A DNA stretch of 53,221 bases from Firmicutes bacterium ZOR0006 (GTDB lineage Bacteria > Bacillota_I > Bacilli_A > Culicoidibacterales > ZOR0006), in NCBI GenBank assembly GCA_000798955.1, contig JTLC01000009.1:62479-115699 (forward strand), written 5' to 3'. The notes beneath the pieces were generated by a model, which had not been told where the DNA came from, did not search any database, and was given only the letters and a program-made list of their open reading frames with translations. Both the position numbers and the translations under genes were made by a program. This document shows, piece by piece, positions 24,810 to 34,074 of this stretch. Within the stretch, counting starts at the first letter, position 1; each line of letters starts with the position of its first letter.

Positions 24810-25559
24810 ATGGCAGAACGTTTACAAAAAGTAATTGCAAATGCAGGGTTTTGTTCACGCCGTAAGGCAGAACAAATGATCTTAAATGGACAGGTCACAG
24901 TCAACGGCAAAGTTGTTCGTGAATTGGGGACAAAAGTTGAAGGACATGAAAAAATTGAAGTTGGTGGCGTACCAGTAGAGATGGAATCAAAAGTGTATTT
25001 TCTTCTCAATAAACCGAAAAATATGATTTCAGCAGTGAGTGATGATCGTGATCGCGCAGTTGTTACAGACTGCTTCTCAGGGCGCGATGTTTCACAGCGA
25101 ATCTATCCTGTCGGTCGTCTTGATTATGATACATCAGGAGCACTTATTTTGACAAATGATGGTGAATTTGCAAATTTAATGATGCATCCAAGTGGTGAAA
25201 TTGAAAAAGTGTATGTAGCGAAAGTTCGTGGACATATTACCAATGCAGAAGTTTTTAAGCTTGAAAAAGGTGTGAATATTGATGGACGTTTGACTGCGCC
25301 AGCGAAAGCACGTGTGTTATCATATGACCGTCGTTCAGATACATCAATGGTCCGTTTAGTTATTCATGAAGGACGTTATCACCAAGTTAAACGTATGTTT
25401 GAAAATCTAGGGTTTGCTGTTCGCAAATTACGGCGAACACATTTTTCATTTTTAACGGTTGATGATTTAGCACCAGGAGAATGGCGTCGATTATCAAACA
25501 ATGAAGTTCGACAATTACGTGAGTTAGCACTTACGGAAAATAAAGAAAAAACTCAATAA
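24810..25559 (+). CDS. rluB: 16S/23S rRNA pseudouridine synthase, RsuA/RluB family
   Basis: 249 residues. The N-terminal S4 domain (ERLQKVIANAGFCSRRKAEQ, LNGQVTVNGK) is followed by the RsuA/RluB/RluE/RluF catalytic domain with the signature PVGRLDYDTSGALILTNDG, containing the catalytic Asp, then KVYVAKVRG and EGRYHQVKRMFE. ATG 24810 follows AGGAGG; upstream in-frame residues to 24732 cover the promoter and are not coding. The RluB type (23S) is more likely than RsuA from the closeness to Bacillus-type RluB sequences as I remember them. Confidence 0.92.
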   Translation: MAERLQKVIANAGFCSRRKAEQMILNGQVTVNGKVVRELGTKVEGHEKIEVGGVPVEMESKVYFLLNKPKNMISAVSDDRDRAVVTDCFSGRDVSQRIYPVGRLDYDTSGALILTNDGEFANLMMHPSGEIEKVYVAKVRGHITNAEVFKLEKGVNIDGRLTAPAKARVLSYDRRSDTSMVRLVIHEGRYHQVKRMFENLGFAVRKLRRTHFSFLTVDDLAPGEWRRLSNNEVRQLRELALTENKEKTQ

Positions 25560-25627
25560 ATAATCATGCATTGAAATCAATAAGCGTGCTATAATATGAC
25601 AAAATAGTGAGCTTAGAAGAGCATGAG

Positions 25628-25660
25628 AGGCGAAGGGACGGATTACTTCGCCTTTTTTTG
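25628..25660 (+). terminator. Terminator between rluB and metallo-hydrolase gene
   Basis: AGGCGAAG pairs with CTTCGCCT, followed by T residues. It lies about 35 bases downstream of a TGCTATAAT extended -10 (25590-25598), so it could also act as an attenuator for the next gene. Confidence 0.8.
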
Positions 25661-25688
25661 TTTTCCAAAGAGATAAGGGGATGAGGTT

Positions 25689-26399
25689 ATGTTTTTAACA
25701 TATTTAGGTCACTCAACAATTTATTTTGGAAATAATGATTATCAAGTTGTCATTGATCCATTTTTATCAGGAAATCCACAGTGTACTATGAAAGTTTCTG
25801 ACTTAAAAGTGAGTCATGTTCTCGTGACACACGGACATGCAGACCATCTCGGTGACGCCTTAGAATTATGTCGCCGTGAAGGCGTACAACTAATTGCCAA
25901 TTATGAAATATGTCGCTATGCGCAACAGTTTGGTGTTGAAAATGTCATTGCACTCAATATTGGGGGAACAGCACATACAGTATTTGGAGCTGTAAAAATG
26001 GTTGCTGCTACACATAGTTCAACGCTAGAAGCACCAGATGGACAATTGCTACCAGGTGGTTTAGCCAATGGCTATATGGTTGATTTTTTTCATCGTCGCT
26101 TTTATCATGCTGGTGATACGGGGTTAACGTTTGATATGAAGTTGCTGCGCAATAAGAAAAAACGAATTGATATTGCCTTTTTGCCAGTTGGAGGTCAGTA
26201 TACGATGGATGTACACGATGCAATTATTGCAACAAAATGGCTAAAGCCTAAAGTGGTGATTCCAATTCATTATAATACGTTTCCAGAAATTACGGTTTCA
26301 TTGAAACCGTTGCAACGAGCTTATGCAAAAGGAAAAACACGATGCAAAATTATGAAACCAGGGGCAACAGTGCGTGGAAGTTATGAAAAGAAAAAATAG
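25689..26399 (+). CDS. UPF0173-type metal-dependent hydrolase (YtkL-like)
   Basis: 236-residue metallo-beta-lactamase-fold protein with the metal motif THGHADHLGDA (H-x-H-x-D-H), the second-site histidine in MVAATHSS, the aspartate in FYHAGDTGLT, and a final histidine in VIPIHYNTF. Members of this family are widespread, and their substrate is undefined. The gene begins after AAGGGGATGAGG. No promoter is seen between the preceding terminator and the gene, so expression probably reads through or uses the -10 before the terminator. Confidence 0.9.
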   Translation: MFLTYLGHSTIYFGNNDYQVVIDPFLSGNPQCTMKVSDLKVSHVLVTHGHADHLGDALELCRREGVQLIANYEICRYAQQFGVENVIALNIGGTAHTVFGAVKMVAATHSSTLEAPDGQLLPGGLANGYMVDFFHRRFYHAGDTGLTFDMKLLRNKKKRIDIAFLPVGGQYTMDVHDAIIATKWLKPKVVIPIHYNTFPEITVSLKPLQRAYAKGKTRCKIMKPGATVRGSYEKKK

Positions 26400-26421
26400 T
26401 TGTTCATAACACCCAAAATGA

Positions 26422-26455
26422 TTTGTTTGTGTTATGATGATGTTAAACAAACAAA
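26422..26455 (+). promoter_or_regulatory. Inverted repeat around -10 of the cation efflux gene
   Basis: TTTGTTTG at 26422-26429 and CAAACAAA at 26448-26455 flank a TGt-TATGAT extended -10 (26433-26438). It may be an operator for an unknown metal regulator, or a weak hairpin. Confidence 0.4.
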
Positions 26456-26467
26456 GGAGATTTTGTT

Positions 26468-27346
26468 ATGGATGCACGACGGAAACATTTTTTAACTGAC
26501 TTAGGTTCGTACGTCAGCATAGTGATTTATTTATTAACTGCTGTTGCCAAACTCGTTTTTGCAGCTGTTTTCCAATCATCAGCATTATTCGCCGATGGAT
26601 TGAACAGTGCTTCTGATGTTATTTCAACACTGATAATTTTAATTGGTGGGAAATTATCGAGACGACCAAGAGATGATAATCATCGCTATGGACACAAGCG
26701 GATTGAGCAAATTGCCGCGATGGTAGCATCATTTATTATGTTTTATATTGGAATACAAGCATTTTTAGCTGGTGTGCAAAAAATTTTCTCGCCAACGCTA
26801 GAAGCACCAAACTTATTAGCAGCAGTTGTTGCTGGAATTTCAGCAGCCCTGATTTTTGGTTCTTCATTATTTAATTTTGAATTATACAAAAAAACGAATA
26901 TGATGTCGAATAAAGTAGTCGCAAAGCATAATCTGTCTGATGCCTTAACCGCATCAGGTGCCGTTATCGCGATTGTGGCAGCACAGCTGAATATGCCTTG
27001 GATTGATCCATTAGCATCACTTGTGATAGCATTCTTCATCTTACAGACTGCGTATGAAATTTTCATGGAAGCAAGCAACCAATTAATTGATGGGTTTGAC
27101 ACAACTGACCTTGCTCACTTTCAAGAATTAATTTCGAGTGTCCCTCAGGTGGAAAATATTCAAAATTTACGGGGGCGTAAGTTAGGTGATACGATTAATG
27201 TTGAAGTAACGATTCAAATTGATGGTGAACTGAGTGTGAGCCAAGGGCATGAAATTGCTGATAGTGTGGAACAAATTTTATATTCACAAACTGATGTGCA
27301 ACATGTAGTTGTCCATGTTGAACCATTCAAACAAGGTAAAGAATAA
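26468..27346 (+). CDS. Cation diffusion facilitator family transporter
   Basis: 292-residue membrane metal/proton antiporter. Six membrane helices are followed by a cytoplasmic ferredoxin-like domain (residues about 210-290, ending VVVHVEPF). Metal-site helices read FADGLNSASDV, with Asn where zinc-specific members have His, and AKHNLSDALTASG, with the expected H-x3-D. The N-x3-D in the first site is often seen in Mn- or Fe-handling members, so manganese or iron export is plausible but not proven. It has its own promoter with an inverted repeat and ends at a terminator. Confidence 0.9.
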   Translation: MDARRKHFLTDLGSYVSIVIYLLTAVAKLVFAAVFQSSALFADGLNSASDVISTLIILIGGKLSRRPRDDNHRYGHKRIEQIAAMVASFIMFYIGIQAFLAGVQKIFSPTLEAPNLLAAVVAGISAALIFGSSLFNFELYKKTNMMSNKVVAKHNLSDALTASGAVIAIVAAQLNMPWIDPLASLVIAFFILQTAYEIFMEASNQLIDGFDTTDLAHFQELISSVPQVENIQNLRGRKLGDTINVEVTIQIDGELSVSQGHEIADSVEQILYSQTDVQHVVVHVEPFKQGKE

Positions 27347-27358
27347 TCAATTTGCAAG

Positions 27359-27383
27359 CCTCTCCACGTGAGAGGTTTTTTTA
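27359..27383 (+). terminator. Terminator after cation efflux gene
   Basis: CCTCTC-CACGT-GAGAGG followed by seven T. Confidence 0.92.
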
Positions 27384-27549
27384 TCTATGTGAAAATCGGT
27401 GATAAGTATAGGAATAGTAAAAAAAATCAGGAAAAACAAAGGAAAACTATAGCAAAAGTTGCATGAATTTATCAAAAATTAAGGCACTATTTTGGTAAAT
27501 GGTGTATGCTTAATTAAAAGATAAATTATTTACAAAGGGGATAAGAAAG

Positions 27550-28233
27550 ATGACGAAAATTTTAATTGTCGAAGATGAAAAAGATATTGCACGCTTCATG
27601 GAATTAGAACTAAAATATAATGGTTATGAAGTAACGGTGGCAAATGATGGAATGCATGGGCTAGAGCTAGCATTAAGCGAAGAATATTCACTCATTTTAT
27701 TAGATTTAATGTTACCAGAAATTGATGGGATGGAAATTTGCCGTCGTGTTCGTGAAGTGAAAACGACACCGATTATTATGGTAACAGCAAAGCATTCAAT
27801 TGAAGAACGTGTAGCTGGTCTTGATTTTGGTGCTGATGATTACTTAGCGAAACCATTTGATATGGAAGAATTATTAGCACGTGTTCGGGCAACATTACGC
27901 CGTGTTGAAACATCACCACAGCAAAAAGATAATGCACTGAAGTGTGGGAATATCTTAATGAACTTAGATGCACATGAAGTAATGCAAGATGATAAGTTAG
28001 TAGAATTAACAAAAACGGAATTTGCACTCTTACGTCTCTTCTTAGAGAATGTGAATCGTGTCCAAACACGTGATGATATTTTGAAATTTGTTTGGGGAGA
28101 TACAAACTTTGTTGAACACCAAATTATCGATGTTTATATTAAACATTTGCGTGATAAAATTGGACGTGAAACAATTCAGACTGTTCGTGGTGTAGGGTAT
28201 ATTATGAAAGAGCAACAACTAACACAAGGATAA
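27550..28233 (+). CDS. OmpR-family response regulator (ArlR-like)
   Basis: 227-residue DNA-binding response regulator. The receiver domain has the acidic pair in IVEDEKD, phospho-acceptor Asp52 in LILLDLMLP, the Thr in PIIMVTAKH and Lys in DYLAKPFD. A winged-helix output domain follows (LTKTEFALLRLFLEN, IIDVYIKHLRDKIG, VRGVGYIM). The histidine kinase gene begins one base after the stop, so the pair forms one system. The overall resemblance is to ArlR of staphylococci, but signal and targets are unknown. Confidence 0.94.
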   Translation: MTKILIVEDEKDIARFMELELKYNGYEVTVANDGMHGLELALSEEYSLILLDLMLPEIDGMEICRRVREVKTTPIIMVTAKHSIEERVAGLDFGADDYLAKPFDMEELLARVRATLRRVETSPQQKDNALKCGNILMNLDAHEVMQDDKLVELTKTEFALLRLFLENVNRVQTRDDILKFVWGDTNFVEHQIIDVYIKHLRDKIGRETIQTVRGVGYIMKEQQLTQG

Positions 28234-28234
28234 G

Positions 28235-29599
28235 ATGACACAGCTCTATCATAAAATTCGAAGACGCGTTCGAAAGCTTTCAATTTTAGCAAAATTCACA
28301 CTGATTATCACCCTCGTGTTCTTACTCTGTTTCATGGCACTGACAATCTTAGCAGAACCAATTGCAACGAACTTATCAATTGAATATGCTCACCGGAGTA
28401 TGACACAACGATTGAAAAGTTTGCGAGAACAAGGATTTTCTGATAGCGAGTTAACGGAAGCATATGCACATTTACTAGTCCAGAATGGCGAATATTTGAG
28501 CATTATCAATACAACAACTTCAGCAGAAGTGCTCAGTGTCAATGAAATTGAAAATTTCGAACCTAATTTACACTTGATGAATTTTACGAATCAACGTGTC
28601 ATTCGTGTCGAAACAACAGCCACTGGACCTGATCAAACTGAATATCAAATCATCATGTATGCGAATATTGCAGCGACAATCGAGCCATTTTTAAATGCGT
28701 ATTATCGGTACATTATTCCGTTAATTTCAACAATTGGCTTACTGCTGACATTAGCTGGTGTGTTTACAGTCATGTATTTAACACGGCGAATTCAAACATT
28801 TACCCAAAAAATGCAACTCATCCGCGAAAATGGTTATCAAGAAGAATTACCATCTGTTTATACAGAAGATGAAGTAGGCGAAATGATTCGCGTCTTTAAT
28901 GAAATGATTGCGCATTTTCAAGAGATGCACGAAGCACAAAAACAATTTGTGAGTGATGCTTCCCATGAGTTAAAGACACCATTAGCAATTATTGAAGGGA
29001 ATGCACAATTGATTGAAAAGTGGGGAACAAAAGACCCAGCGATTTTAGAAGAGTCAATTCCCGCCTTGCGACGTGGGGTTGAACGTGCAAAGATGTTAAT
29101 TGATGATCTCTTAGTTTTAAGTCGAACGCGAGTTGTTGAAGGGGAACCAATTCATGATATTGAATTGCGAGATATTATTGAAAATTATGTTCATGATTTG
29201 CAGATCATTTATCCTGATGTTGAATTTAATTTCCAGTTAGAAGCGGTTACCTACCCGATGATTGCGGTTGATTTTGCTAAGTTGATTAATATTTTTGTTG
29301 AAAATGGGATTAAATATAGTGCCGAAAATCCGCGAATTACAATTGCACTTCATGAGTTAGGAACAGGATTTGAATTGCGAATACAAGATTCTGGAATCGG
29401 TATTTCACCCGAACATCAACAACGTATTTTTGAGCGTTTTTATCGTATTGATTTATCGCGAAGTCGGGATACTGGGGGGAACGGTATTGGCTTGGCAGTA
29501 GCGAAAAAAATTGTCGATAAATATAAGGGGAAAATTTTTGTTGAAAGTGAAATTGGCGAGGGGTCGACCTTTGTAACACAGTTTGACAGAGAAAAATAG
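28235..29599 (+). CDS. Sensor histidine kinase (ArlS-like)
   Basis: 454-residue membrane kinase. The first membrane helix is at about 20-42, an extracytoplasmic sensor region of about 110 residues follows, the second helix is at about 160-185, then a HAMP domain. The HisKA domain has the phospho-acceptor His244 in DASHELKTPLAIIEG, and the HATPase domain contains FVENGIKYSAENP, IQDSGIGI, FERFYR and GGNGIGLAVAKKIV. It partners the response regulator directly upstream. The short extracytoplasmic domain gives no hint of the signal. Confidence 0.94.
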   Translation: MTQLYHKIRRRVRKLSILAKFTLIITLVFLLCFMALTILAEPIATNLSIEYAHRSMTQRLKSLREQGFSDSELTEAYAHLLVQNGEYLSIINTTTSAEVLSVNEIENFEPNLHLMNFTNQRVIRVETTATGPDQTEYQIIMYANIAATIEPFLNAYYRYIIPLISTIGLLLTLAGVFTVMYLTRRIQTFTQKMQLIRENGYQEELPSVYTEDEVGEMIRVFNEMIAHFQEMHEAQKQFVSDASHELKTPLAIIEGNAQLIEKWGTKDPAILEESIPALRRGVERAKMLIDDLLVLSRTRVVEGEPIHDIELRDIIENYVHDLQIIYPDVEFNFQLEAVTYPMIAVDFAKLINIFVENGIKYSAENPRITIALHELGTGFELRIQDSGIGISPEHQQRIFERFYRIDLSRSRDTGGNGIGLAVAKKIVDKYKGKIFVESEIGEGSTFVTQFDREK

Positions 29600-29601
29600 G
29601 G

Positions 29602-29638
29602 AGAGCGTATCGAAAGATAGGCTCTTTCGCCTTTTTTT
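29602..29638 (+). terminator. Terminator after two-component system
   Basis: AGAGC and GCTCT enclose TATC-GAAA-GATA, giving a long stem with a GAAA loop, followed by a T-rich tail. Confidence 0.85.
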
Positions 29639-29717
29639 GAAAAAAAAAGGGAAAAATGTCCATTTTTTTTCAAAAAACAGTATAATAAAAGAAATATGTA
29701 AAAGAGGACGATAGGAT

Positions 29718-30884
29718 ATGAATTCAAAAGCGAAATTTATTTTAGGAATGCAATTTATTCTATTGGCACTCTATAATTTAGCCCATCCAGTGACACCGAC
29801 ATTTCTGGAGATAATTGATGCACCAGTATATGTTTTCGGTGTACTTTTGGCAATTATGTCATTGATGCAACTTGTTTTTGCACCATTCTGGGGCCGAATG
29901 TCAGATCGTTTCGGAAGAAGGATTATGTTTATCGGGCCACTAGGATATGCCTGTGCACAACTCTTATTTGCGTTTGCAACAACACCAATAAGTCTCTTTT
30001 TTGCACGAGCAATTGCGGGAAGTTTTGCAGTGATCACCTTTACAGTAAATATGGCGTACTTAGCTGATCAGACACCGAAAGCCGACCGTGGAAAAGCGAT
30101 GACTCTTTTGGCAATTATGAGTGCGCTTGGAACATCTGTTGGTTATTTTCTCGGTGGTCAAATTGGTGTGATTGATTACCAATATCCATTTTTTGTTCAG
30201 TTTGGGAGTGGGATTTTTGTAGCTTTACTCCTCTGGTTTTTTACACGTGATCAACGATCAACAACTAGAGCTGATGTACAGCAACAAAATCAAAAAAATC
30301 AATTCCGTACTGTTTGGACAACGTATCGTACAACACCGTTGATTCCACTATTAGGAATTACTTTTTTTAGTGTGTTAGCATATGTTGCTTATAATGGGAG
30401 TATTCCGTACTACCTTACAGAAAATTACCAGGCCGATGCTGCGAGTGTTGGTAATTTTGTGGCCTGTATTAATTTAGCAGCGGTAGCAGTTAATTTTGGG
30501 TTACTACCAGTTTTAAAACGATATGTCAAAGACCAATTTGCATTAGTAGGTGCATTAGTTGTGACCTTAGTTGTGATTGTTTTGATTTTAATCCCTTCAC
30601 AACTCGGTCTGTTCTTTGGGCTAGGAGCACTATTCGTGGCAGGATATACGCTCGTACTAGCAATGACACAGTCATTAGTTTCACAATTGGCAACCAATGA
30701 TCAAGGAGCTGTGATGGGTATTCGCCAATCATTTCAAGCATCAGGGCAAGTGCTTGGATCACTGGCAGCAGGTGGCTTGTTTGCGTTACATGCGTACTTA
30801 CCATTTGTATTGACGCTCGTAGCACTCGTAATCGCATTAATGATGAGTATTTGGTTAATTCAATCGAAAAAACGGAAGAAATAG
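29718..30884 (+). CDS. MFS drug/solute exporter (DHA1/TetA-like)
   Basis: 388-residue twelve-segment MFS protein. The loop motif FWGRMSDRFGRRIMFIGPLG matches motif A, and GTSVGYFLGGQIG resembles the antiporter motif C of drug:proton exporters. The C-terminal half includes MGIRQSFQASGQVLGS. A TATAAT at about 29680 is the probable -10. It is followed 11 bases after its stop by an aromatic-acid-exporter-type gene, so it may be in an export operon. The substrate cannot be assigned. Confidence 0.86.
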   Translation: MNSKAKFILGMQFILLALYNLAHPVTPTFLEIIDAPVYVFGVLLAIMSLMQLVFAPFWGRMSDRFGRRIMFIGPLGYACAQLLFAFATTPISLFFARAIAGSFAVITFTVNMAYLADQTPKADRGKAMTLLAIMSALGTSVGYFLGGQIGVIDYQYPFFVQFGSGIFVALLLWFFTRDQRSTTRADVQQQNQKNQFRTVWTTYRTTPLIPLLGITFFSVLAYVAYNGSIPYYLTENYQADAASVGNFVACINLAAVAVNFGLLPVLKRYVKDQFALVGALVVTLVVIVLILIPSQLGLFFGLGALFVAGYTLVLAMTQSLVSQLATNDQGAVMGIRQSFQASGQVLGSLAAGGLFALHAYLPFVLTLVALVIALMMSIWLIQSKKRKK

Positions 30885-30894
30885 AGGATGAGAA

Positions 30895-31935
30895 ATGTTA
30901 GAAAAAATAAATTATACCTTGCGTGAGAGGCTACCGTTACGAATTATTAAAACGAGTTTTTCAGTTTTTCTTGCAGCAACGTTAGCGGCAGTACTTGGTT
31001 TTGAAAATACATTTTTTGCCGGTCTTGGAGCCGTCAAAAGTATGGGGTTTTCGGTTCAGGAATCATTCCAAACAATGAAAAATCAAATTATTGCGAATGC
31101 AGCAGCAGCAATAGTCAGCCTTGGGGTTGTATTAACAATTGGAATTTCACCACTCTCGGCAGGGATTGGAATCTTTATCGTATTAACAATTCTGAATGCC
31201 TTGAAATTGAAAGGGACGCACGTGATGGCGGGTATCACCCTTTGTTCAATTGTTTTAGCTTCAGATACGGCAACAACAGTCATGACGCGAGCCTATGATC
31301 GCTTTATGTTAATGACAATCGGATTATTAGTATCTTTTTTAGTAAATATTTTAATTTTCCGACCAAATTACCAGATGAAAGTGGACGAATATCTTCACGG
31401 ATTAGTTCATAAAACAAATCAATTTTTTCAAGGGGTACAAACTGGAGATTTGGATAAAACCTTATTGCAAGCGATTCGTCAAGAGTACCAATTATTACAA
31501 CGGTATGTATTTGCGGCTCAAAGTGATGAAAACATTGCAGAGCGGTTCCGTTATGAGCACGTGCAAAACCTCTCGGCATTACAATTATATTTAGTTGAAA
31601 CAGATATCAAAATTAAGCTGCTTGAGCGGGTTTCACAACTTGATTGGGTTGAAAAAGAAATTTATCATCAACTGCAACAATTATTCCAAATTGAATTAAT
31701 TGTTGAAAATGAGTTGGTGAAAGCAACAACAATTCCAGTTGCAGTTGAGGAGCAAAAGCGACTTTTCAATGAGGCGTATGCAGGATTGTTCCACTATTTT
31801 GCACCGCATATTAATTATGAAAATGATTATGCACAAGATGCAATCCGCATTTTAGATTTGATTTCAATGTACAAACGAAAAACGGAACAATTATTTACGA
31901 TGATTGAGACCAATGAAGGGATGGAAAAGAAATGA
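30895..31935 (+). CDS. Aromatic acid exporter family protein (ArAE_1/DUF939, FUSC-like)
   Basis: 346 residues with an N-terminal block of about six membrane helices (residues about 18-160, including FSVFLAATLAAVLGFENTFF) and a long cytoplasmic helical C-terminal domain. This is the layout of DUF939/ArAE_1 proteins. Function is inferred only from distant relation to aromatic acid exporters. Its stop overlaps the murT start by four bases (ATGA), so it is coupled to the essential murT-gatD pair. Confidence 0.82.
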   Translation: MLEKINYTLRERLPLRIIKTSFSVFLAATLAAVLGFENTFFAGLGAVKSMGFSVQESFQTMKNQIIANAAAAIVSLGVVLTIGISPLSAGIGIFIVLTILNALKLKGTHVMAGITLCSIVLASDTATTVMTRAYDRFMLMTIGLLVSFLVNILIFRPNYQMKVDEYLHGLVHKTNQFFQGVQTGDLDKTLLQAIRQEYQLLQRYVFAAQSDENIAERFRYEHVQNLSALQLYLVETDIKIKLLERVSQLDWVEKEIYHQLQQLFQIELIVENELVKATTIPVAVEEQKRLFNEAYAGLFHYFAPHINYENDYAQDAIRILDLISMYKRKTEQLFTMIETNEGMEKK

Positions 31936-33230
31936 AAACATTAGCTATTATTGCTGGAAAAACAGCAACAGTTGTTGGCGGAATGCTTGGGCGTGGTTCA
32001 AGTCTCCCAGGGATGATTGCTCGCAAAATTGATCCGGAGTTATTCCATAAAATTCAACTTCCAAAGCAAACCATTGTCGTGACGGGAACGAATGGAAAAA
32101 CGACAACGGCTAATATGCTTCGACATGTATTTGAAACCGCAGGATTAAAAGTTGTCCAAAATACAAAGGGAGCAAATTTGCTATCAGGGTTATTAACAAC
32201 ATTAGTTGAATCAACAAACTTATCTGGAAAAGTGATGGCAGATGTAGTTGTTTTAGAAGTTGATGAACAAACAATACCGCAATTTTTTCAAGCTGTGACA
32301 CCAACACACTTTGTCATTCATAACTTCTTTCGCGATCAACTTGATCGTTATGGCGAGATTGATATCTTAATTGATAAAATCGAAGAAGTGATTGACCCAA
32401 CAACAACATTAGTACTCAATGCCGATGATCCTCTTGTCCGGCAAATTAGTTTTGATACGAATCGTGAAGCGATTTATTATGGGGTGAATCAAACACCTTA
32501 TAGTCTTGAGGAAATGTCACAAGTTCGTGAAGCGAAATTCTGTCCAAACTGTAATCGCAAATTAGCATACGAATTCTTCCATTACAGCCAACTCGGTAAT
32601 TACCAATGTGAGTGTGGATTTGGGAAACCAGCTTGTGAATATGCGGCAGACGATGTTAATTTAAAGGCAGGAACATTCCGTGTTGGTCAAACGACCTATA
32701 AAATTCAGTATCGGAATTTGTATTTCATTTTCAATGCGATGGCAGTTGTTGCGATGGCGAAAGAATATGGGATTGATGAAGCAATTATCCAAGAAGCATT
32801 AGCGACATTTAAGATTGATGATGGGCGGATGGAGACGTTTAACTTTGGTCCTCATCAACTCTTACTAAACCTTGTTAAAAATCCAACTGGATTGAACCAA
32901 ACGTTAGACTATATTAAAAATGAAGCAGATGAAAAAGTGGCGCTCATGATGACGTTAAATAATTTGGCGGCAGATGGACAAGATACATCATGGATTTGGG
33001 ATGGAGACTTTGAACAGCTGACACAGTTTCCGCTTGAACAATTTATTTGTTCAGGAATTCGAGCATACGATTTAGCCGTTCGTTTGAAATACGCAGGTGT
33101 AGCCGAAGATAAAATTGTTGTGATTGAAGATGTTGCAATGGCATTAGAAACATTGAAACAAACAACAGCAACACCGTATCTACTCTCAACGTATACGGCC
33201 TTACAAAAAACACGCGCATTGCTGAAATAG
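31932..33230 (+). CDS. murT: Lipid II isoglutaminyl synthase subunit MurT
   Basis: Mur-ligase-like ATPase that activates the glutamate of lipid II for amidation with ammonia from GatD. The 432 residues include the P-loop VVTGTNGKTTTANML (near 49-63), the segment HNFFRDQLDRYGE, and a zinc ribbon with Cys204, Cys207, Cys226 and Cys228, a MurT hallmark that normal Mur ligases lack. The C-terminal DUF1727 domain follows. gatD begins 11 bases downstream. Amidated peptidoglycan is expected in this organism. Confidence 0.95.
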   Translation: MKTLAIIAGKTATVVGGMLGRGSSLPGMIARKIDPELFHKIQLPKQTIVVTGTNGKTTTANMLRHVFETAGLKVVQNTKGANLLSGLLTTLVESTNLSGKVMADVVVLEVDEQTIPQFFQAVTPTHFVIHNFFRDQLDRYGEIDILIDKIEEVIDPTTTLVLNADDPLVRQISFDTNREAIYYGVNQTPYSLEEMSQVREAKFCPNCNRKLAYEFFHYSQLGNYQCECGFGKPACEYAADDVNLKAGTFRVGQTTYKIQYRNLYFIFNAMAVVAMAKEYGIDEAIIQEALATFKIDDGRMETFNFGPHQLLLNLVKNPTGLNQTLDYIKNEADEKVALMMTLNNLAADGQDTSWIWDGDFEQLTQFPLEQFICSGIRAYDLAVRLKYAGVAEDKIVVIEDVAMALETLKQTTATPYLLSTYTALQKTRALLK

Positions 33231-33241
33231 GAGGAAAAATC

Positions 33242-33970
33242 ATGGAATTACATTTAGCTTGGTTATATGATGACTTATTGGAATTATATGGTGACCGTGG
33301 GAATGTGACGGTTTTACGCGAGCGCTGTGCAAAGCGCGGAATTACCTTACATGTTCATCAATATTCAGTTGGTGATCAATTTGATTTAACAAAAATGGAT
33401 ATGATTTTCATTGGTGGCGGGAGTGACCGTGAACAAAATATCATTTATGAAGATTTATTAGCACGTCGTGAAGATTTTGTGATGGCGATTGAAAATAATG
33501 CTGTTGTCTTACTCATTTGTGGAGGATATCAAATGCTTGGGCAATACTATAAAGACTTAGATGGAAAAATGATTCCTGGATTAGGAATTTTTGATTATTA
33601 TACTGAGTCGAGCCGTGATCGGATGGTTGGTTATATTGGTATCGACTGTCATATCGATGGACATAATTTCCAACTTGTTGGCTTCGAAAACCATGGTGGT
33701 AAAACGCAAAATGTGGCAACTCCATTGGGAAGTGTTTTTGCCGGACATGGAAATAATGGCACGGATGGTCAAGAGGGAGTACTTTATAAGAATGTTTTCG
33801 GAACATATTTACATGGTCCACTTTTACCACGAAATCCAGAGCTTGCTGATTTATTTATCGAGAAAATGATGCGGCGATATGAAGCAACATATGTACCGGT
33901 AGCATTAGATGATAGCCTTGAGCTTGGTGCAAAGCAACAAGTTATTCGTGAATTAAAAGCACAGATATAG
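33242..33970 (+). CDS. gatD: Lipid II isoglutaminyl synthase glutaminase subunit GatD
   Basis: 242-residue class I (CobB/CobQ-type) glutamine amidotransferase that supplies ammonia to MurT. The nucleophile is Cys93 in LLICGGYQMLG and the catalytic histidine lies in GTYLHGPLLPRNPELAD. The N-terminal segment LYDDLLELYGDRGNV is typical of GatD. Start ATG 33242 follows AGGAGGAAA. Gene order murT-gatD is conserved in Gram-positive bacteria. A terminator follows. Confidence 0.95.
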   Translation: MELHLAWLYDDLLELYGDRGNVTVLRERCAKRGITLHVHQYSVGDQFDLTKMDMIFIGGGSDREQNIIYEDLLARREDFVMAIENNAVVLLICGGYQMLGQYYKDLDGKMIPGLGIFDYYTESSRDRMVGYIGIDCHIDGHNFQLVGFENHGGKTQNVATPLGSVFAGHGNNGTDGQEGVLYKNVFGTYLHGPLLPRNPELADLFIEKMMRRYEATYVPVALDDSLELGAKQQVIRELKAQI

Positions 33971-33975
33971 GAAAA

Positions 33976-34007
33976 GAAGTGAATGTCAGCCGACTTCACT
34001 TTTTTTC
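33976..34007 (+). terminator. Terminator after gatD
   Basis: AAGTGAA pairs with TTCACTT across an 11-base loop, followed by seven T. Confidence 0.85.
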
Positions 34008-34011
34008 GTAG

Positions 34012-34039
34012 TTGAAAATTGGCTGTAAATGCGTATGAT
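34012..34039 (+). promoter_or_regulatory. Promoter of multicopper oxidase gene
   Basis: TTGAAA at 34012-34017, 16 bases, TATGAT at 34034-34039. Confidence 0.55.
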
Positions 34040-34074
34040 AGTAGACAGATTAGACACAGAGAGTAGGGATGATT

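Noticed and set aside
29337..29727. Minus-strand frames at the end of the histidine kinase gene
   Set aside because: They are shadows of the kinase gene, with no ribosome binding site and low-complexity product.
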